A DNA stretch of 34,489 nt from G963666705 sp963666705 (GTDB lineage: Bacteria; Pseudomonadota; Alphaproteobacteria; CADEGL01), in contig CAXXKO010000021.1 in assembly GCA_963666705.2 (NCBI GenBank), positions 1 through 34,489 on the forward strand, given 5' to 3'. This document shows positions 1-9,329 of the stretch, piece after piece (within the stretch, counting starts at the first letter, position 1; each line of letters begins with the position of its first letter). The position numbers and the translations under genes are program-made. The notes below the pieces were generated by a model that saw only the letters and a list, made by a program, of their open reading frames with translations, was not told the DNA's origin and searched no databases.

Positions 1-631
1 CGAGGATCGCCTCGGCGAAGTCGGCATAGTCCTGGGCCGGCATGACGAACGAAGACCAGCCGCCCGACACATAGCGGCGATAGTAGATGTCGAGGCCCGG
101 CTGCTCGTTGAGGATGGCCAGGCCGTTGATGGTGATGCCCGAGAGGACGGCGGCGTCGCGCACCATCTCGGGCGACAGGCCCTGGTTTGCGCGCCCGTCC
201 CCGGATACGTCGATCACCAGCCGCGACCCCTCGAAGCCGTTGTCCTTGAAGAAGGGGGCGGCGCGCCTGATCATCTCGCCGATGGCGGTGGAGCCGAAGC
301 TGAAATGACGCGGCGCGCTCTCGACCATGGCCGCGAAAAGCGCCGCGTCGGCCGCGTCGTCGATATGGGTCCAGCCGACCGATACGCGTTGCTGGTTGAC
401 GCTGGCCCATTGCACGAGCGAGACGACGATGCCGTTCTCGCCCGCGCCGCGCACGGCGTCGAGCAGGGCCGGGTCCCGGAACGCACGGGCGTAGCCCGCC
501 ATCTGCAGGGCGTACTCCTCGTAGTTCACGCTCGAGGATGTATCGACGGCGAGGATGAGCTCGAGATCGACCGGCCGCGCCAATGCCGCCGTCGGTAAGG
601 CGAGCGCGCCCAAGAGGCCTGCCCGAAGCAT
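1..631 (-). CDS. DUF1194 domain secreted protein (VWA-like), 3' end off window
   Basis: This minus-strand reading frame is open from an ATG at 631 to the left edge, so the C-terminus is missing. The N-terminus reads MLRAGLLGALALPTAALA, a short but plausible Sec signal peptide. It is followed by a von Willebrand A-like strand with a MIDAS-type DTSSS motif at about residues 30-34 and then VNYEEYALQMAGYARAFRD. Further on are a conserved VIDVSGDG strand and a GLAILNEQPGLDIYYRRYV stretch, all typical of the alphaproteobacterial DUF1194 family. Function is unknown; a metal-binding periplasmic role is inference from the fold. The upstream short-chain dehydrogenase ends 46 bp before it on the same strand, so co-transcription is possible. 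No ATG or GTG lies just upstream in frame, which supports the chosen start. Confidence 0.8.
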   Translation of the reverse strand, partial: MLRAGLLGALALPTAALARPVDLELILAVDTSSSVNYEEYALQMAGYARAFRDPALLDAVRGAGENGIVVSLVQWASVNQQRVSVGWTHIDDAADAALFAAMVESAPRHFSFGSTAIGEMIRRAAPFFKDNGFEGSRLVIDVSGDGRANQGLSPEMVRDAAVLSGITINGLAILNEQPGLDIYYRRYVSGGWSSFVMPAQDYADFAEAIL

Positions 632-677
632 CAGGCGCGCCAGCCGCCCGGCCCCGCGGCCTCGTCGGATGGCGCGC

Positions 678-1409
678 TCAGGCAATAACCAACCCACCGC
701 TTACGACCATAACCTCCCCCGTCATGTACGTGTTCGCGGAACTCGCAAGGAAGCACACCGCCTCGGCGATCTCGGCCGGCTCGCCGCCCCGGCCGAGCGG
801 TATGCGGCTCGCCATCTTTTGGATGTGGTCGTCGATGCGCATGGGCGGCGTGTCGATGGCGCCGGGCGCCACCCCGTTGACCAGGATGCCGTCGCCGGCA
901 TAGGCGATGGCGAAACTCTTGGTGAGGCTGATGACGCCGGCCTTGGCGGCGGCGTAATGCGCCATCTCGGGAAAGGCGACGAGCCCGTCGACCGACGCGA
1001 TGTTGACGATGCGCCCGCCGCCCTGCCCACGCATGTGCCGGGCGGCGGCCACGGACATGTGGAAGAGACCGCGCAGGCAGACGTCGAAGATCAGGTCCCA
1101 CCCGTCGTCGTCGATCTCCTCGATCGGCGTCCGGATATAGATGCCGGCATTGTTGACCAGGACATCGACCCGCCCGCAGGCCGCGGCGGCCTCCTCGAAC
1201 GCCCGCCGGCAGGCGGCCCTGCATGTGACGTCACCTGTCACGCCGGCCACTTGGCCTCCCTTCGCGCGTAACGCCGCGACGGCGGTGGAAAGGGCGTCCG
1301 CGTCCTTGTCGATGAGGGCGAGCCGCGCGCCGCGCGCGGCCATGGCCTCGGCGATGGCGAAGCCGATGCCCTTCGCCCCACCGGTGATGATCGCACCTTT
1401 ATCTTCCAT
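678..1409 (-). CDS. SDR family NAD(P)-dependent oxidoreductase
   Basis: A 243-residue classical short-chain dehydrogenase/reductase of normal length. It shows the cofactor loop TGGAKGIG (residues 9-16), the NNAG motif (86-89), and the catalytic Ser139, Tyr152 and Lys156 (YAAAK). The C-terminus has the usual TGEVMVVSGGLVIA ending. An aspartate after the second beta strand (ALIDKD) suggests a preference for NAD(H), by the general rule for this family. The substrate cannot be told from sequence; FabG-like ketoreductases and sugar or polyol dehydrogenases look similar. It lies between another SDR (46 bp upstream) and the DUF1194 gene (46 bp downstream), all on the minus strand, so the three may form one transcription unit. 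Confidence 0.88.
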   Translation of the reverse strand: MEDKGAIITGGAKGIGFAIAEAMAARGARLALIDKDADALSTAVAALRAKGGQVAGVTGDVTCRAACRRAFEEAAAACGRVDVLVNNAGIYIRTPIEEIDDDGWDLIFDVCLRGLFHMSVAAARHMRGQGGGRIVNIASVDGLVAFPEMAHYAAAKAGVISLTKSFAIAYAGDGILVNGVAPGAIDTPPMRIDDHIQKMASRIPLGRGGEPAEIAEAVCFLASSANTYMTGEVMVVSGGLVIA

Positions 1410-1455
1410 TGATGCCCCCAGAATGGTCCCCTTCCGCGTCAGCGGAGCCCGGTCA

Positions 1456-2205
1456 TCAGGGCTGATTGCTCGGCATGATGGTCATCTCGGAGATCGCGAC
1501 CTGGGGCGGCTGTTGCAGCGCGAAGACCACCGCGCGCGCGATGTCCTCGGGCACGAGGCAGTCGCCGAAATCGTCGTAGAACTTGGCGGCCCGCTCCTCG
1601 TCGCCCCAGCGGGCGAGGGCGAATCCGGTCTCGACCATGCCGGGCATGATTTCCGTCACGCGAACCCCGGTCTTGCGGAAGTCCTTGCGCAGGGATTCGC
1701 TGAACCCGTGGACCGCATACTTGCTGGCGGCGTAGATCGTGCCGCCGGCATAGGGCGTGACGCCGGCGGTCGAGCCGATGTTGATGATATGGCCGATATC
1801 GCGGGCGACCATCCCATGGATGACCGCATAGGTCACCCGGATCAGCCCGGTGACGTTGGTCTCGATGGTGCTTGCCCAATCAGCCACCGCGCCCCGGTCG
1901 AAGCGCTGGCGCCCGCCCAGGTCGGAGCCGGCATTGTTGATCAGGACCTCGATCTCCCGCAGATCGGGCGGCAGGCGCTCGATCAGGCTCTCCACGGACC
2001 CTCTATCGGCCACGTCGAGCGCGAGGGCGTGGGCCTGGTCTCCGATCCGCCCCGCCACCGCCTCGAGAAGGGCCATGCGTCGGCCGGCGCAGATCACCCG
2101 GCAGCCGATATCCGCGAGCGCCGCGGCCGTCGCTTCGCCGATACCGCTGCTCGCACCCGTGACCAGCGCGATGGCACCCGGCCGTGGCATGGTCTTCTCC
2201 GCCAT
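1456..2205 (-). CDS. SDR family oxidoreductase, YdfG / 3-hydroxy acid dehydrogenase-like
   Basis: A 249-residue classical SDR. It has TGASSGIG (16-23), NNAG (90-93), Ser145, Tyr158 and Lys162, and an arginine pair after beta-2 (CAGRR), which favours NADP(H). The C-terminal part has a PEDIARAVVFALQQP segment and the ending ISEMTIMPSNQP, which closely resembles YdfG-type NADP-dependent 3-hydroxy acid (serine/allo-threonine) dehydrogenases; the exact substrate is inference. The frame is open further upstream (to 2364), but the ATG at 2205 is preferred because an AAGGA ribosome-binding site sits 8 nt before it and the protein then starts just before the Rossmann fold. The gene is divergent from the hydrolase gene at 2349. 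Confidence 0.88.
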   Translation of the reverse strand: MAEKTMPRPGAIALVTGASSGIGEATAAALADIGCRVICAGRRMALLEAVAGRIGDQAHALALDVADRGSVESLIERLPPDLREIEVLINNAGSDLGGRQRFDRGAVADWASTIETNVTGLIRVTYAVIHGMVARDIGHIINIGSTAGVTPYAGGTIYAASKYAVHGFSESLRKDFRKTGVRVTEIMPGMVETGFALARWGDEERAAKFYDDFGDCLVPEDIARAVVFALQQPPQVAISEMTIMPSNQP

Positions 2206-2348
2206 GATGGATTTCCTTCGCAAGTTCCGTGGGACGGCCCAAGGGTATAACCTAGCCCCGGGGGCGCGCCAAGCGCACGCCCGGCCTTCACGGGCCGTGA
2301 TGGTCGTGATATGTCGGCGCGACGGGCGCGGGATACGGTCAGGCCGGC

Positions 2349-3311
2349 ATGAGATGGCTCGCAAAGGCTCTGCTCTCGCTCCTCGCCATCATCCTGGGAC
2401 TGGTGCTGATGGCGGGGGGATGGCTCGCGTGGTTGGGCACCCGGGACCCCATGGTGCTGATCGACCGGGAAGTCCCCGCCTATTCCCTGGCCACGCAAGA
2501 GGATTACACGGCCGCGCGGAAGGGGGAGGAGCGCCTCTTCCGCGACCTGACCTTCGTGGCCGATGGCTTCGCACCGGTTCGGATTACCGTGAGCCTACCC
2601 GCCGGCATGGCCCCAGAGCGCTTGCCGGTCCTCGTCCTTCTCGGCGGGCTCGAGTCCGGGCGCGGCAGCCTCGAGCGGTTGCCGGCCCTGGGGCGGAACG
2701 CGGTGGTCGCCTTCGAATATCCCTATTCGTCCGCGGTGAGGGACCGGTCCGCGTTCGTCCTCGAGCGGCTGCGCATCGCCCGTGGCGCGGTCCTGGAGAC
2801 GCCCGGCCAGCTCGCCTTCGTCCTCGGCTGGCTGCGCTCGCGGCCCTGGGTCGATCCGGCGCGCATCAGCCTCCTGGGCTATAGCCTGGGCGCGGTCTTC
2901 GTCCCCGTGGTCAATCACAAGGCGAGGCGCGAGCGCACCCCCGTGGCGGCGAGCATCATGGCCTTCGGCGGCGCCGACCTCGGCACGATCGTGGCCCATA
3001 ACCTGAATCTCGCGCCCGCGGCGCTGGCCCGGGGCGTGGCCCTCGCGGTCGATGCGCTCGTACGGCCCGTCGAGCCCGATTTCCACCTCCCGGCGCTCGC
3101 CGGCGCGCTCCTCCTGGTAAGCGCCCGGGCGGACGAGATGGTCCCCGCATCATCGGCGCGCCTCATGCGCGAGCTTTCGCCCGAGCCCAAGACCATCGTC
3201 CTCCTGCTGGGCGAGCATATCGACCCGAGGAACCAGGCGGTCCTCGATCGAATCGTCAAGATCAGCGGAGACTGGCTAAGAGAGAAAGGCGTCGTGAACG
3301 GCCCGCCTTGA
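2349..3311 (+). CDS. Membrane-anchored alpha/beta hydrolase
   Basis: A 320-residue protein with one N-terminal hydrophobic segment (about residues 5-30: LAKALLSLLAIILGLVLMAGGWLAWL), acting as a signal anchor or uncleaved signal. A serine-hydrolase domain follows: a VLVLLGG strand near 94-100, the nucleophile elbow GYSLG with Ser179, a likely acid Asp262 (SARADEMVP) and a likely His290 (LLGEHIDP), in the right order and spacing for an alpha/beta hydrolase. The substrate is unknown; esterase or dienelactone-hydrolase-like activity is possible. It stands alone between a divergent SDR gene and a convergent SEL1-SPOR gene. The ribosome-binding site is weak. Confidence 0.8.
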   Translation: MRWLAKALLSLLAIILGLVLMAGGWLAWLGTRDPMVLIDREVPAYSLATQEDYTAARKGEERLFRDLTFVADGFAPVRITVSLPAGMAPERLPVLVLLGGLESGRGSLERLPALGRNAVVAFEYPYSSAVRDRSAFVLERLRIARGAVLETPGQLAFVLGWLRSRPWVDPARISLLGYSLGAVFVPVVNHKARRERTPVAASIMAFGGADLGTIVAHNLNLAPAALARGVALAVDALVRPVEPDFHLPALAGALLLVSARADEMVPASSARLMRELSPEPKTIVLLLGEHIDPRNQAVLDRIVKISGDWLREKGVVNGPP

Positions 3312-3400
3312 AGCGGGACGGCGAGTGGAGAAAACACGGCCTGTAGAGCCCCCTGTTCCATCGGGCAGAGGGGGACTCTTTCGTCGGGTTCGAACCACTA

Positions 3401-3429
3401 GAGCGTTTCCAGTTCGACTGGAATCGCTC
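3401..3429. repeat. Short dispersed-type palindrome (REP-like)
   Basis: Arms GAGCGTTTCCAGT and ACTGGAATCGCTC surround a TCG centre, with a single mismatch. Palindromes of this kind are, from general knowledge, scattered through many alphaproteobacterial intergenic regions. It could form a hairpin in RNA downstream of the hydrolase gene. Confidence 0.6.
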
Positions 3430-3531
3430 CAGGCCGCAAGTCGGCCCGCCGGCCGCCCAGCGCGCCTGCGCAGACCCTTCGGTCCGCTGCCGCGAGCGAA
3501 ACAAACACCAGTGGAGAGAACACGACAAAAG

Positions 3532-3690
3532 AGTCTCCCTCTCCCCTTGGGGAGAGGGTTGGGGTGAGGGGGTGCGCGTCGGCGCGTTATGAAGAATCTT
3601 TCCGCCGCCTACCGGCGGCCAAGCCCTCACCCTCCCGCTTCGCGGGTCCCTCCCTCTCCCCCCAAGGGAAGAAGTGGGGAGAGGGTTCCA
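3532..3690. repeat. Two-part REP-like intergenic repeat, copy 1
   Basis: Begins with a perfect palindrome CCCTCTCCCC-TT-GGGGAGAGGG (3537-3558), then GGGGTGAGGGGGTGCGCG, a spacer with a GCCGCCTACCGGCGGC hairpin, CCCTCACCC, and a second CCCTCTCCCC...GGGGAGAGGG pair (3652-3685). The same order of parts recurs at 22739-22885, also between convergent gene ends. It may act as a bidirectional terminator; that role is inference. Confidence 0.7.
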
Positions 3691-3708
3691 AGGGTCAGAC
3701 GCGAACCT

Positions 3709-5118
3709 CTAGCGCCGGGCCACGAAGCAGTCGTAGCCCTCATCCTTGAGCGATGCGCACAGGGTCCTGGCCTCGGCGGCATCGGCGAAGGGGCCGACCC
3801 GCAGCCGATACCACAGGCCCAGGCCGCTGCCGAGATCGACAGGGGAGATCTCGTAGGAGAGATCGCCGAGCAGCTCCGACCTGGCCCCGCGGATGGTGCT
3901 CCACCAGGCCTCCCCGCGCCCTTTCTCGCGGAAGGAGCCGAGCTGGATCCAGAACCTCTTGTCGAGGGATGGCAGGGCCGCCGTCTCGGCCGCGGCCGGG
4001 GATTCGGGCGCCGCCGCCGGCTGGGGTGGGGCCGGCACGGGGTTCGCCGGGGCCGTTTCGGCTGCCTCCACCATCTCGATGACCACGGCCTCATCCGTGG
4101 CCGGCTCCGGCTCCGGGGCGGGCATGATGGGCCGCGGCTGCAAGGCCTCGGTGGATTCGACGATGATGGCCGGGGTCGATGCGTTGGTCGGCCGGAAGGT
4201 CGACCCTTCCTCCTGGATCAACCTCTTGGCTTCGGCGATCTGCGGCGAGGACATGCGGATCAGGAGCGATTGGCGGTTGGCGATCGCTTCCGTGTCGCCC
4301 TGCGCGGCGGCGAGCCAGACCCACTTCAAGGCCTGCACGTCGTCCACCTCGATGCCCTGGCCCCGCGCGTAGCGGACGCCAAGATGGTTCTGTGCCTTGG
4401 CATAGCCCTGCATCGCCGACTGCTGGAACCAATAGGCCGAGCGCTCGTCGTCGGCGGTGATGCCGCGCCCGTCGCGGTACATCTTGCCGAGGTTGTACTG
4501 GGCGCGGTATTCGCCGCCTTCGGCGGCCTTGTGTATCCACTCGAACGCTTGCGTCTCGTCCGGCTCGCCGAACCCGAGCTCGTCCGAATACAGATACATC
4601 TTGCCGAGGACATATTGCGCGCGCGGGAAGCCGGCATTGGCCGCCTGCTGGATCCAGTACCGGGCCTGCTCGTTGTCCTGTTCGACGCCTTCACCATTGA
4701 AATAGGCGAGGCCGAGATTGTGTTGCGCCTTGATGGCGCCCTGATTGGCGGCGCTGGTCCACCAATGGGCGGCGGCCACGTAATCCTGGGTCACGCCCTC
4801 GCCGCGATGGTGGAGGAAGCCGAGGTTGAACTGCGCGACTGGATCGCCGGCCTCCGCCAGGGGGCGCCAGATGGCCGCGGCGGCGGCGTAGTCGCCGCGC
4901 TGGTAGGCCTGCCACGCGGCCTCGAGACTTGCCGTGGCCGGGGCGGCCGTGGCAATGAGCGCCAGAACCAGGCCGAGCCCAACCGCCAGCCGCCGGATCG
5001 AACGACATCCGGCCGCAATCCGTATCAGCGCCGATTCGCGTCTCAAGCCCATCCGACCCCCGCCGACTGGAATCCGCGCACCAGGGTTGCGCCACACCAG
5101 TTTTGGCTGCCGCGCCAT
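3709..5118 (-). CDS. SEL1-like repeat protein with C-terminal SPOR domain
   Basis: A 469-residue protein. A hydrophobic segment at about 43-64 (AVGLGLVLALIATAAPATAS) is a signal peptide or anchor. Residues about 68-290 are a run of SEL1/TPR-like repeats with the A..LG..Y..G.GV..D...A..W...AA..G pattern, repeated about six times. A Pro/Ala/Glu-rich linker (about 325-378) leads to a C-terminal SPOR domain (RFWIQLGSFREKGRGEAWW... to ...EGYDCFVARR), which in other proteins binds denuded peptidoglycan glycan strands at division sites. It is likely a periplasmic envelope or division-associated protein. Two starts are possible: ATG at 5118, or ATG at 5052 (MGLRRESAL), which puts the hydrophobic segment closer to the N-terminus. 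Confidence 0.85.
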   Translation of the reverse strand: MARQPKLVWRNPGARIPVGGGRMGLRRESALIRIAAGCRSIRRLAVGLGLVLALIATAAPATASLEAAWQAYQRGDYAAAAAIWRPLAEAGDPVAQFNLGFLHHRGEGVTQDYVAAAHWWTSAANQGAIKAQHNLGLAYFNGEGVEQDNEQARYWIQQAANAGFPRAQYVLGKMYLYSDELGFGEPDETQAFEWIHKAAEGGEYRAQYNLGKMYRDGRGITADDERSAYWFQQSAMQGYAKAQNHLGVRYARGQGIEVDDVQALKWVWLAAAQGDTEAIANRQSLLIRMSSPQIAEAKRLIQEEGSTFRPTNASTPAIIVESTEALQPRPIMPAPEPEPATDEAVVIEMVEAAETAPANPVPAPPQPAAAPESPAAAETAALPSLDKRFWIQLGSFREKGRGEAWWSTIRGARSELLGDLSYEISPVDLGSGLGLWYRLRVGPFADAAEARTLCASLKDEGYDCFVARR

Positions 5119-5193
5119 GCGTTACGATATGGTCACACGTCTCGGAGAGAATCGCAATCGGCCCAAGGCCGTGATTTTATAAAGTCTATTCAA

Positions 5194-6456
5194 TCAGGGA
5201 TTGAACAACCCGACGATTGCGCCAGTCATACATGTCGCGAGCGTTCCCGCCAAGATGGATTTGAGGCCCATGCGCACGATCTCGGCGCGCCGGGTGGGCG
5301 CCATGGTCGCCAGCCCCGCGATGACGATTCCGAGGCTGCCGAAATTGGCGAAGCCGCACATGGCGTAGACGAGGATGAGCCGGCTGCGCGGGCTGAGGGC
5401 CTCTTCGCTCAGCCCGGCGAGCTGGACATAGGCAACCAATTCGTTGATGACGGTCTTGGTGCCCAGGAGCTCGGCCGCGACGAGCGCCTCGCCCGCGGGG
5501 ATGCCGATCGCCCAGGCCAGGGGCCACAGCAGATAGGCGAGGATCCGCTGCAAGGTCACCGCCGCGCCACCCAGATCGGGCAGCAGCGCGAGCACCTCGT
5601 TGACCAGCGCCACGAGCGCCACCATGACGACGAGCATGGCGATCACGTTGATGAGGAGGGCGATTCCGCGCGTCGTGCCTTCGACGATGGCCTCCATGGT
5701 GGTGGCCCTGGCCTCGTCATCGGCGCGCATGTCGCCCTCGGTCCGCTCGCCCTCGCCCGGGATCATCAGGCGCGCGATGGTGATGGCCGCGGGCGCGCTG
5801 ATGATCGAGGCGATCAGGATGTTGGCGAGCGCGTCGGGGATCACCGGCCCGAGTATCGACGCGTAGAGCACCATGACGGTGCCGGCCACCGTGGCCATGC
5901 CGCCGGTCATGACCATGAAGAGTTCGGCCCGGCTCATGCGCTCGAGATAGGGACGGACCAACAGGGGCGCCTCGATCATGCCGATGAAGACGTTGGCGGC
6001 GGTCGATACGCCGACGGCGCCGCCCACGCCCATGGTGCGGCGCAAGGCCCAGGCGAATGCGCGGACCACCACCGGCAGGATCCGCCAGTGGAACAGGAGG
6101 GCGCTCAACGCGCTCACCACCAGGATGAGCGGCAGGGCCTGGAACGCGAGGATGAAGCTCGATGCGGGCGCGGTCACGGCGAAGGGCGCCGTCCCGCCGC
6201 CGAGATAGCCGAAGACGAAGCTCGTGCCGGCACCGGTCGCCCGCTCGAGCGCCAGGATCGCGCGGTTCAGCACCAGGAACGCGTCCCGCGAATAGGGCAG
6301 CTCGAGGAGGAGGAGGGCGAGCGCGAGCTGGATGCCGAGCCCGACCGCGGCCACCCTCCAGGATGCGCGCCGCCGGTCCTCGCTGATGACCCATGCGAAG
6401 GCGGGCAGGGCCAGGAGCCCGAAGAGGCTTTGGAGGGTCAGGCTCGTCATATCCAT
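5194..6456 (-). CDS. CNT family nucleoside permease (NupC-like)
   Basis: A 420-residue polytopic membrane protein of normal length for concentrative nucleoside transporters, which import nucleosides with H+ or Na+. Recognisable parts are the N-terminal SLFGLLALPAFAWVISEDRR, the VFIGMIEAPLLVRPYLERMSRAELF region, the GGMATVAGTVMVLYASILG hairpin, and a C-terminal gate region with ELLGTKTVINELVAYVQL and YAMCGFANFGSLGIVIAGL. The frame stays open to 6864, but the ATG at 6456 (MDMTSLTLQ) is preferred because it gives the standard family N-terminus and a purine-rich GAAGAGAGA stretch precedes it. It is divergent from the alcohol dehydrogenase gene. Substrate specificity within nucleosides is not visible. 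Confidence 0.93.
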   Translation of the reverse strand: MDMTSLTLQSLFGLLALPAFAWVISEDRRRASWRVAAVGLGIQLALALLLLELPYSRDAFLVLNRAILALERATGAGTSFVFGYLGGGTAPFAVTAPASSFILAFQALPLILVVSALSALLFHWRILPVVVRAFAWALRRTMGVGGAVGVSTAANVFIGMIEAPLLVRPYLERMSRAELFMVMTGGMATVAGTVMVLYASILGPVIPDALANILIASIISAPAAITIARLMIPGEGERTEGDMRADDEARATTMEAIVEGTTRGIALLINVIAMLVVMVALVALVNEVLALLPDLGGAAVTLQRILAYLLWPLAWAIGIPAGEALVAAELLGTKTVINELVAYVQLAGLSEEALSPRSRLILVYAMCGFANFGSLGIVIAGLATMAPTRRAEIVRMGLKSILAGTLATCMTGAIVGLFNP

Positions 6457-6625
6457 GTCTCGGTCTCTCTTCCCCGCCGATCGTGTTGCATTGCCGACGA
6501 TGTACAATACAGCTTGTCGGCGGCGCCATGTCGCCGGCAATCCGGAAATATGTTGCGCCCGTCCCGAGCCGCTGGAAAGATGCGGCGATCCGGGGAGCGG
6601 GCAATCAGACGCGAGGGAGGTCGTG

Positions 6626-7735
<1,110 letters not shown>

Positions 7736-7779
7736 ATCTGGGGACGGCCGTCGCGATCAAGCCGATGTGAGTCTTTCGA

Positions 7780-8262
7780 ATGAGAGAGTCGCGCAAAATT
7801 AACAACCCCCTCACGCTGATTGGCGTGTTCGCGGGTCTTGCGGAACTTGCCGGAACCGGTGTCTTGCCGCTTCTCGACGGTCGGACGCAAGCCATATTCA
7901 TCTGGTACGTAATGGGCTTCCCGGTCCTTCTGGTGTTGCTGTTCTTCGTCACCTTGTTGTGGAAGGCACAGGTGCTGTATGGGCCGTCCGACTATCGACA
8001 GGAAGAAAACTTCGTTGCGATTATGGGTGGTGCCTATGCGTCAGGCACCGATGAAACCTCCGCCGATAACCGAGCCACGATGATGGTTTTGCGTGACTAC
8101 TGGAAACCGGATGGGCGGATCGACAGCAACAATGAGCGAAATCTGCGGGAATGGATGGCGCGTAACGGTATTCCCCCAGGCTCGGTAACGTTTTTCTTAA
8201 CGAACGAAAGCTACGCACAGGCACGGTTAAAAGCGGTCAGCGATTTGAGCCTGGTCCCATGA
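7780..8262 (+). CDS. Conserved small membrane protein of unknown function
   Basis: A 160-residue protein. The N-terminus RKINNPLTLIGVFAGLAELAGTGVLPLL contains one hydrophobic helix and FIWYVMGFPVLLVLLFFVTLLW a second (about residues 11-32 and 38-61). A VLYGPSDYRQEENF motif and a soluble C-terminal half (YWKPDGRIDSNNERNLREWMARNGI...) follow. I recognise the NNPL...VLYxPSD...EENF pattern as a widespread uncharacterised bacterial family, but know no function for it. Its G+C content is visibly lower than the flanking backbone, which suggests horizontal acquisition. It starts 44 bp after the alcohol dehydrogenase stop and is followed by another small gene on the same strand. Confidence 0.7.
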   Translation: MRESRKINNPLTLIGVFAGLAELAGTGVLPLLDGRTQAIFIWYVMGFPVLLVLLFFVTLLWKAQVLYGPSDYRQEENFVAIMGGAYASGTDETSADNRATMMVLRDYWKPDGRIDSNNERNLREWMARNGIPPGSVTFFLTNESYAQARLKAVSDLSLVP

Positions 8263-8298
8263 TATGATAAGTAGCCGGCAAAGAAGGACGTGAACCGC

Positions 8299-8475
8299 AT
8301 GCAAACCACAAAAATTGTCAAACTTGATGAAGTACCCGAGAGCGATGTGGAGCGAGTTGTTTCGGACTTCATGAGCGAGGGTGCGAGTGTCCGCAAGGTC
8401 CGCACGGCGGACGGTACTTGGCGAATCATCGCAACTTTCGGCGTCGACGAGAAGACGTCGCAATTCGTGGCTTGA
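8299..8475 (+). CDS. Small hypothetical protein (58 aa)
   Basis: Reads MQTTKIVKLDEVPES then DVERVVSDFMSEGASVRKV and TADGTWRIIATFG. The pattern is one short helix followed by a beta hairpin, like a family of uncharacterised small cytosolic proteins. An alternative GTG start at 8290 is only 1 nt from the AAGAAGGA ribosome-binding site, whereas the ATG at 8299 has a normal 10-nt spacing and is preferred. It lies 36 bp after the membrane-protein gene and shares its low G+C, so the two probably came together. I know no function for it. Confidence 0.55.
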   Translation: MQTTKIVKLDEVPESDVERVVSDFMSEGASVRKVRTADGTWRIIATFGVDEKTSQFVA

Positions 8476-8570
8476 AACTGCGACGAGTCCAAAAAGGAAT
8501 TGTGCCGTGAGGCCTTACTGAAGGTGGGGCTCGAACTATGGATCGGTAAGACGCCGAACCGCGTGGCGGG

Positions 8571-8605
8571 GCCGCGCATCGTCGACTGGTACATGGACGG
8601 GAAGC
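8571..8605 (+). pseudogene. Alcohol dehydrogenase 3' fragment, left piece
   Basis: The 30 bases 8571-8600 match the intact adh gene around 7593-7622 and encode PRIVDWYMDG. The match then stops at the end of an IS21-family element (8606). The continuation of the same gene region resumes at 13418. Read across the insertions, the two pieces give PRIVDWYMDGK followed by INIDDLITH and on to the adh stop codon. Confidence 0.75.
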
Positions 8606-9221
8606 TGAGAACGGCAGAGCAATAATCCCCCACTGAAGCGGCCGGTCGATCCGGCTGCGGCGGACCAAAATGGGACCGCGTATAGCCTTCTGTCAGGGTT
8701 GCTCTGACTGGAAGGCGGGGGGGATGTATCGGGTGGAGTTGTACGCACGGGTTCGGCGGGCGTGTCATGTCGAGGGGATGAGCACCCGCGAGGCCTCGCG
8801 GGTGTTTGGTGTAGACCGCAAGACGGTCCGTAAGATGCTGTCGTTCTCGGTGCCGCCAGGGTATCGCCGAAGCGCGCCGCCGAGGCGGCCAAAGCTGGGT
8901 CCGTTCACGGGAATCATCGATCGGATCTTGGAAGACGATCGGACCAGCCACCGCAAGCAACGGCACACTGCGAAGCGCATCTTCGACCGCCTCCGGGACG
9001 AGTACGGTTTCACGGGCGGCTACACCATCGTGAAGGACTACGTTCGTGAGCAGGGGCTTCGGTCGCGTGAGGTGTTCGTGCCACTCTCCCATTCCCCCGG
9101 TCACGCCCAGGCGGACTTCGGCGAAGCGATGGCGGTGATCGGCGGCGCGTTACGGAAGATCCACTTCCTTGCCTTCGACCTTCCCCACAGTGATGGTTGC
9201 TTTGTTGCGGCCTATCCGGCG
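8606..9221 (+). mobile_element. IS21-family element A, left remnant
   Basis: Starts with TGAGAACGGCAGAGCAATAA, an IS21-type terminal inverted repeat that matches, imperfectly, the reverse complement of the right remnant ending at 13417 (TGTCAATGGCGGAGCAAAAA). It carries the 5' third of istA and is cut at 9222 by the left end of IS21-B. Confidence 0.8.
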
Positions 9222-9224
9222 TGA
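8724..9224 (+). pseudogene. Truncated IstA transposase of IS21 element A
   Basis: 166 residues remain of a protein normally about 500 long. The N-terminus MYRVELYARVRRACHVEGMS has the helix-turn-helix start typical of IstA (STREASRVFGVDRKTVRKML). The first catalytic Asp region HAQADFGEAMA is present, but the second Asp and the Glu of the DDE triad are lost. The reading frame ends at TGA 9222-9224, and that TGA is the first three bases of the IS21-B terminal repeat. It is clearly related to, but different from, the IstA of IS21-B (10779-12278). The ATG at 8724 is chosen by alignment with that protein. Confidence 0.85.
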
Positions 9225-9251
9225 GAACGGCGGTGACAAATTAGTCCACGG

Positions 9252-9259
9252 AAGCGGCG
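9252..9259 (+). repeat. 8-bp target site duplication of the IS256-type element (left)
   Basis: AAGCGGCG, repeated at 10695-10702. An 8-bp duplication fits IS256-family transposition. Confidence 0.8.
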
Positions 9260-9329
9260 GATCGTGTCCCGTGGGGTGGTGTAAGAGCGGCGGGCGCCTC
9301 ACGGGATCCGGCGGGTTGAGCCGGACCGA

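Larger units (their letters stand above)
3312..3708. other. Intergenic region between convergent genes, repeat-rich
   Basis: About 400 bp with no convincing gene, between the 3' ends of the hydrolase and the SEL1-SPOR gene. It holds a palindrome at 3401-3429 and a two-part repeat at about 3532-3690 (listed separately). Reading frames crossing it are uncharacteristic low-complexity products of the repeats. Confidence 0.7.
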
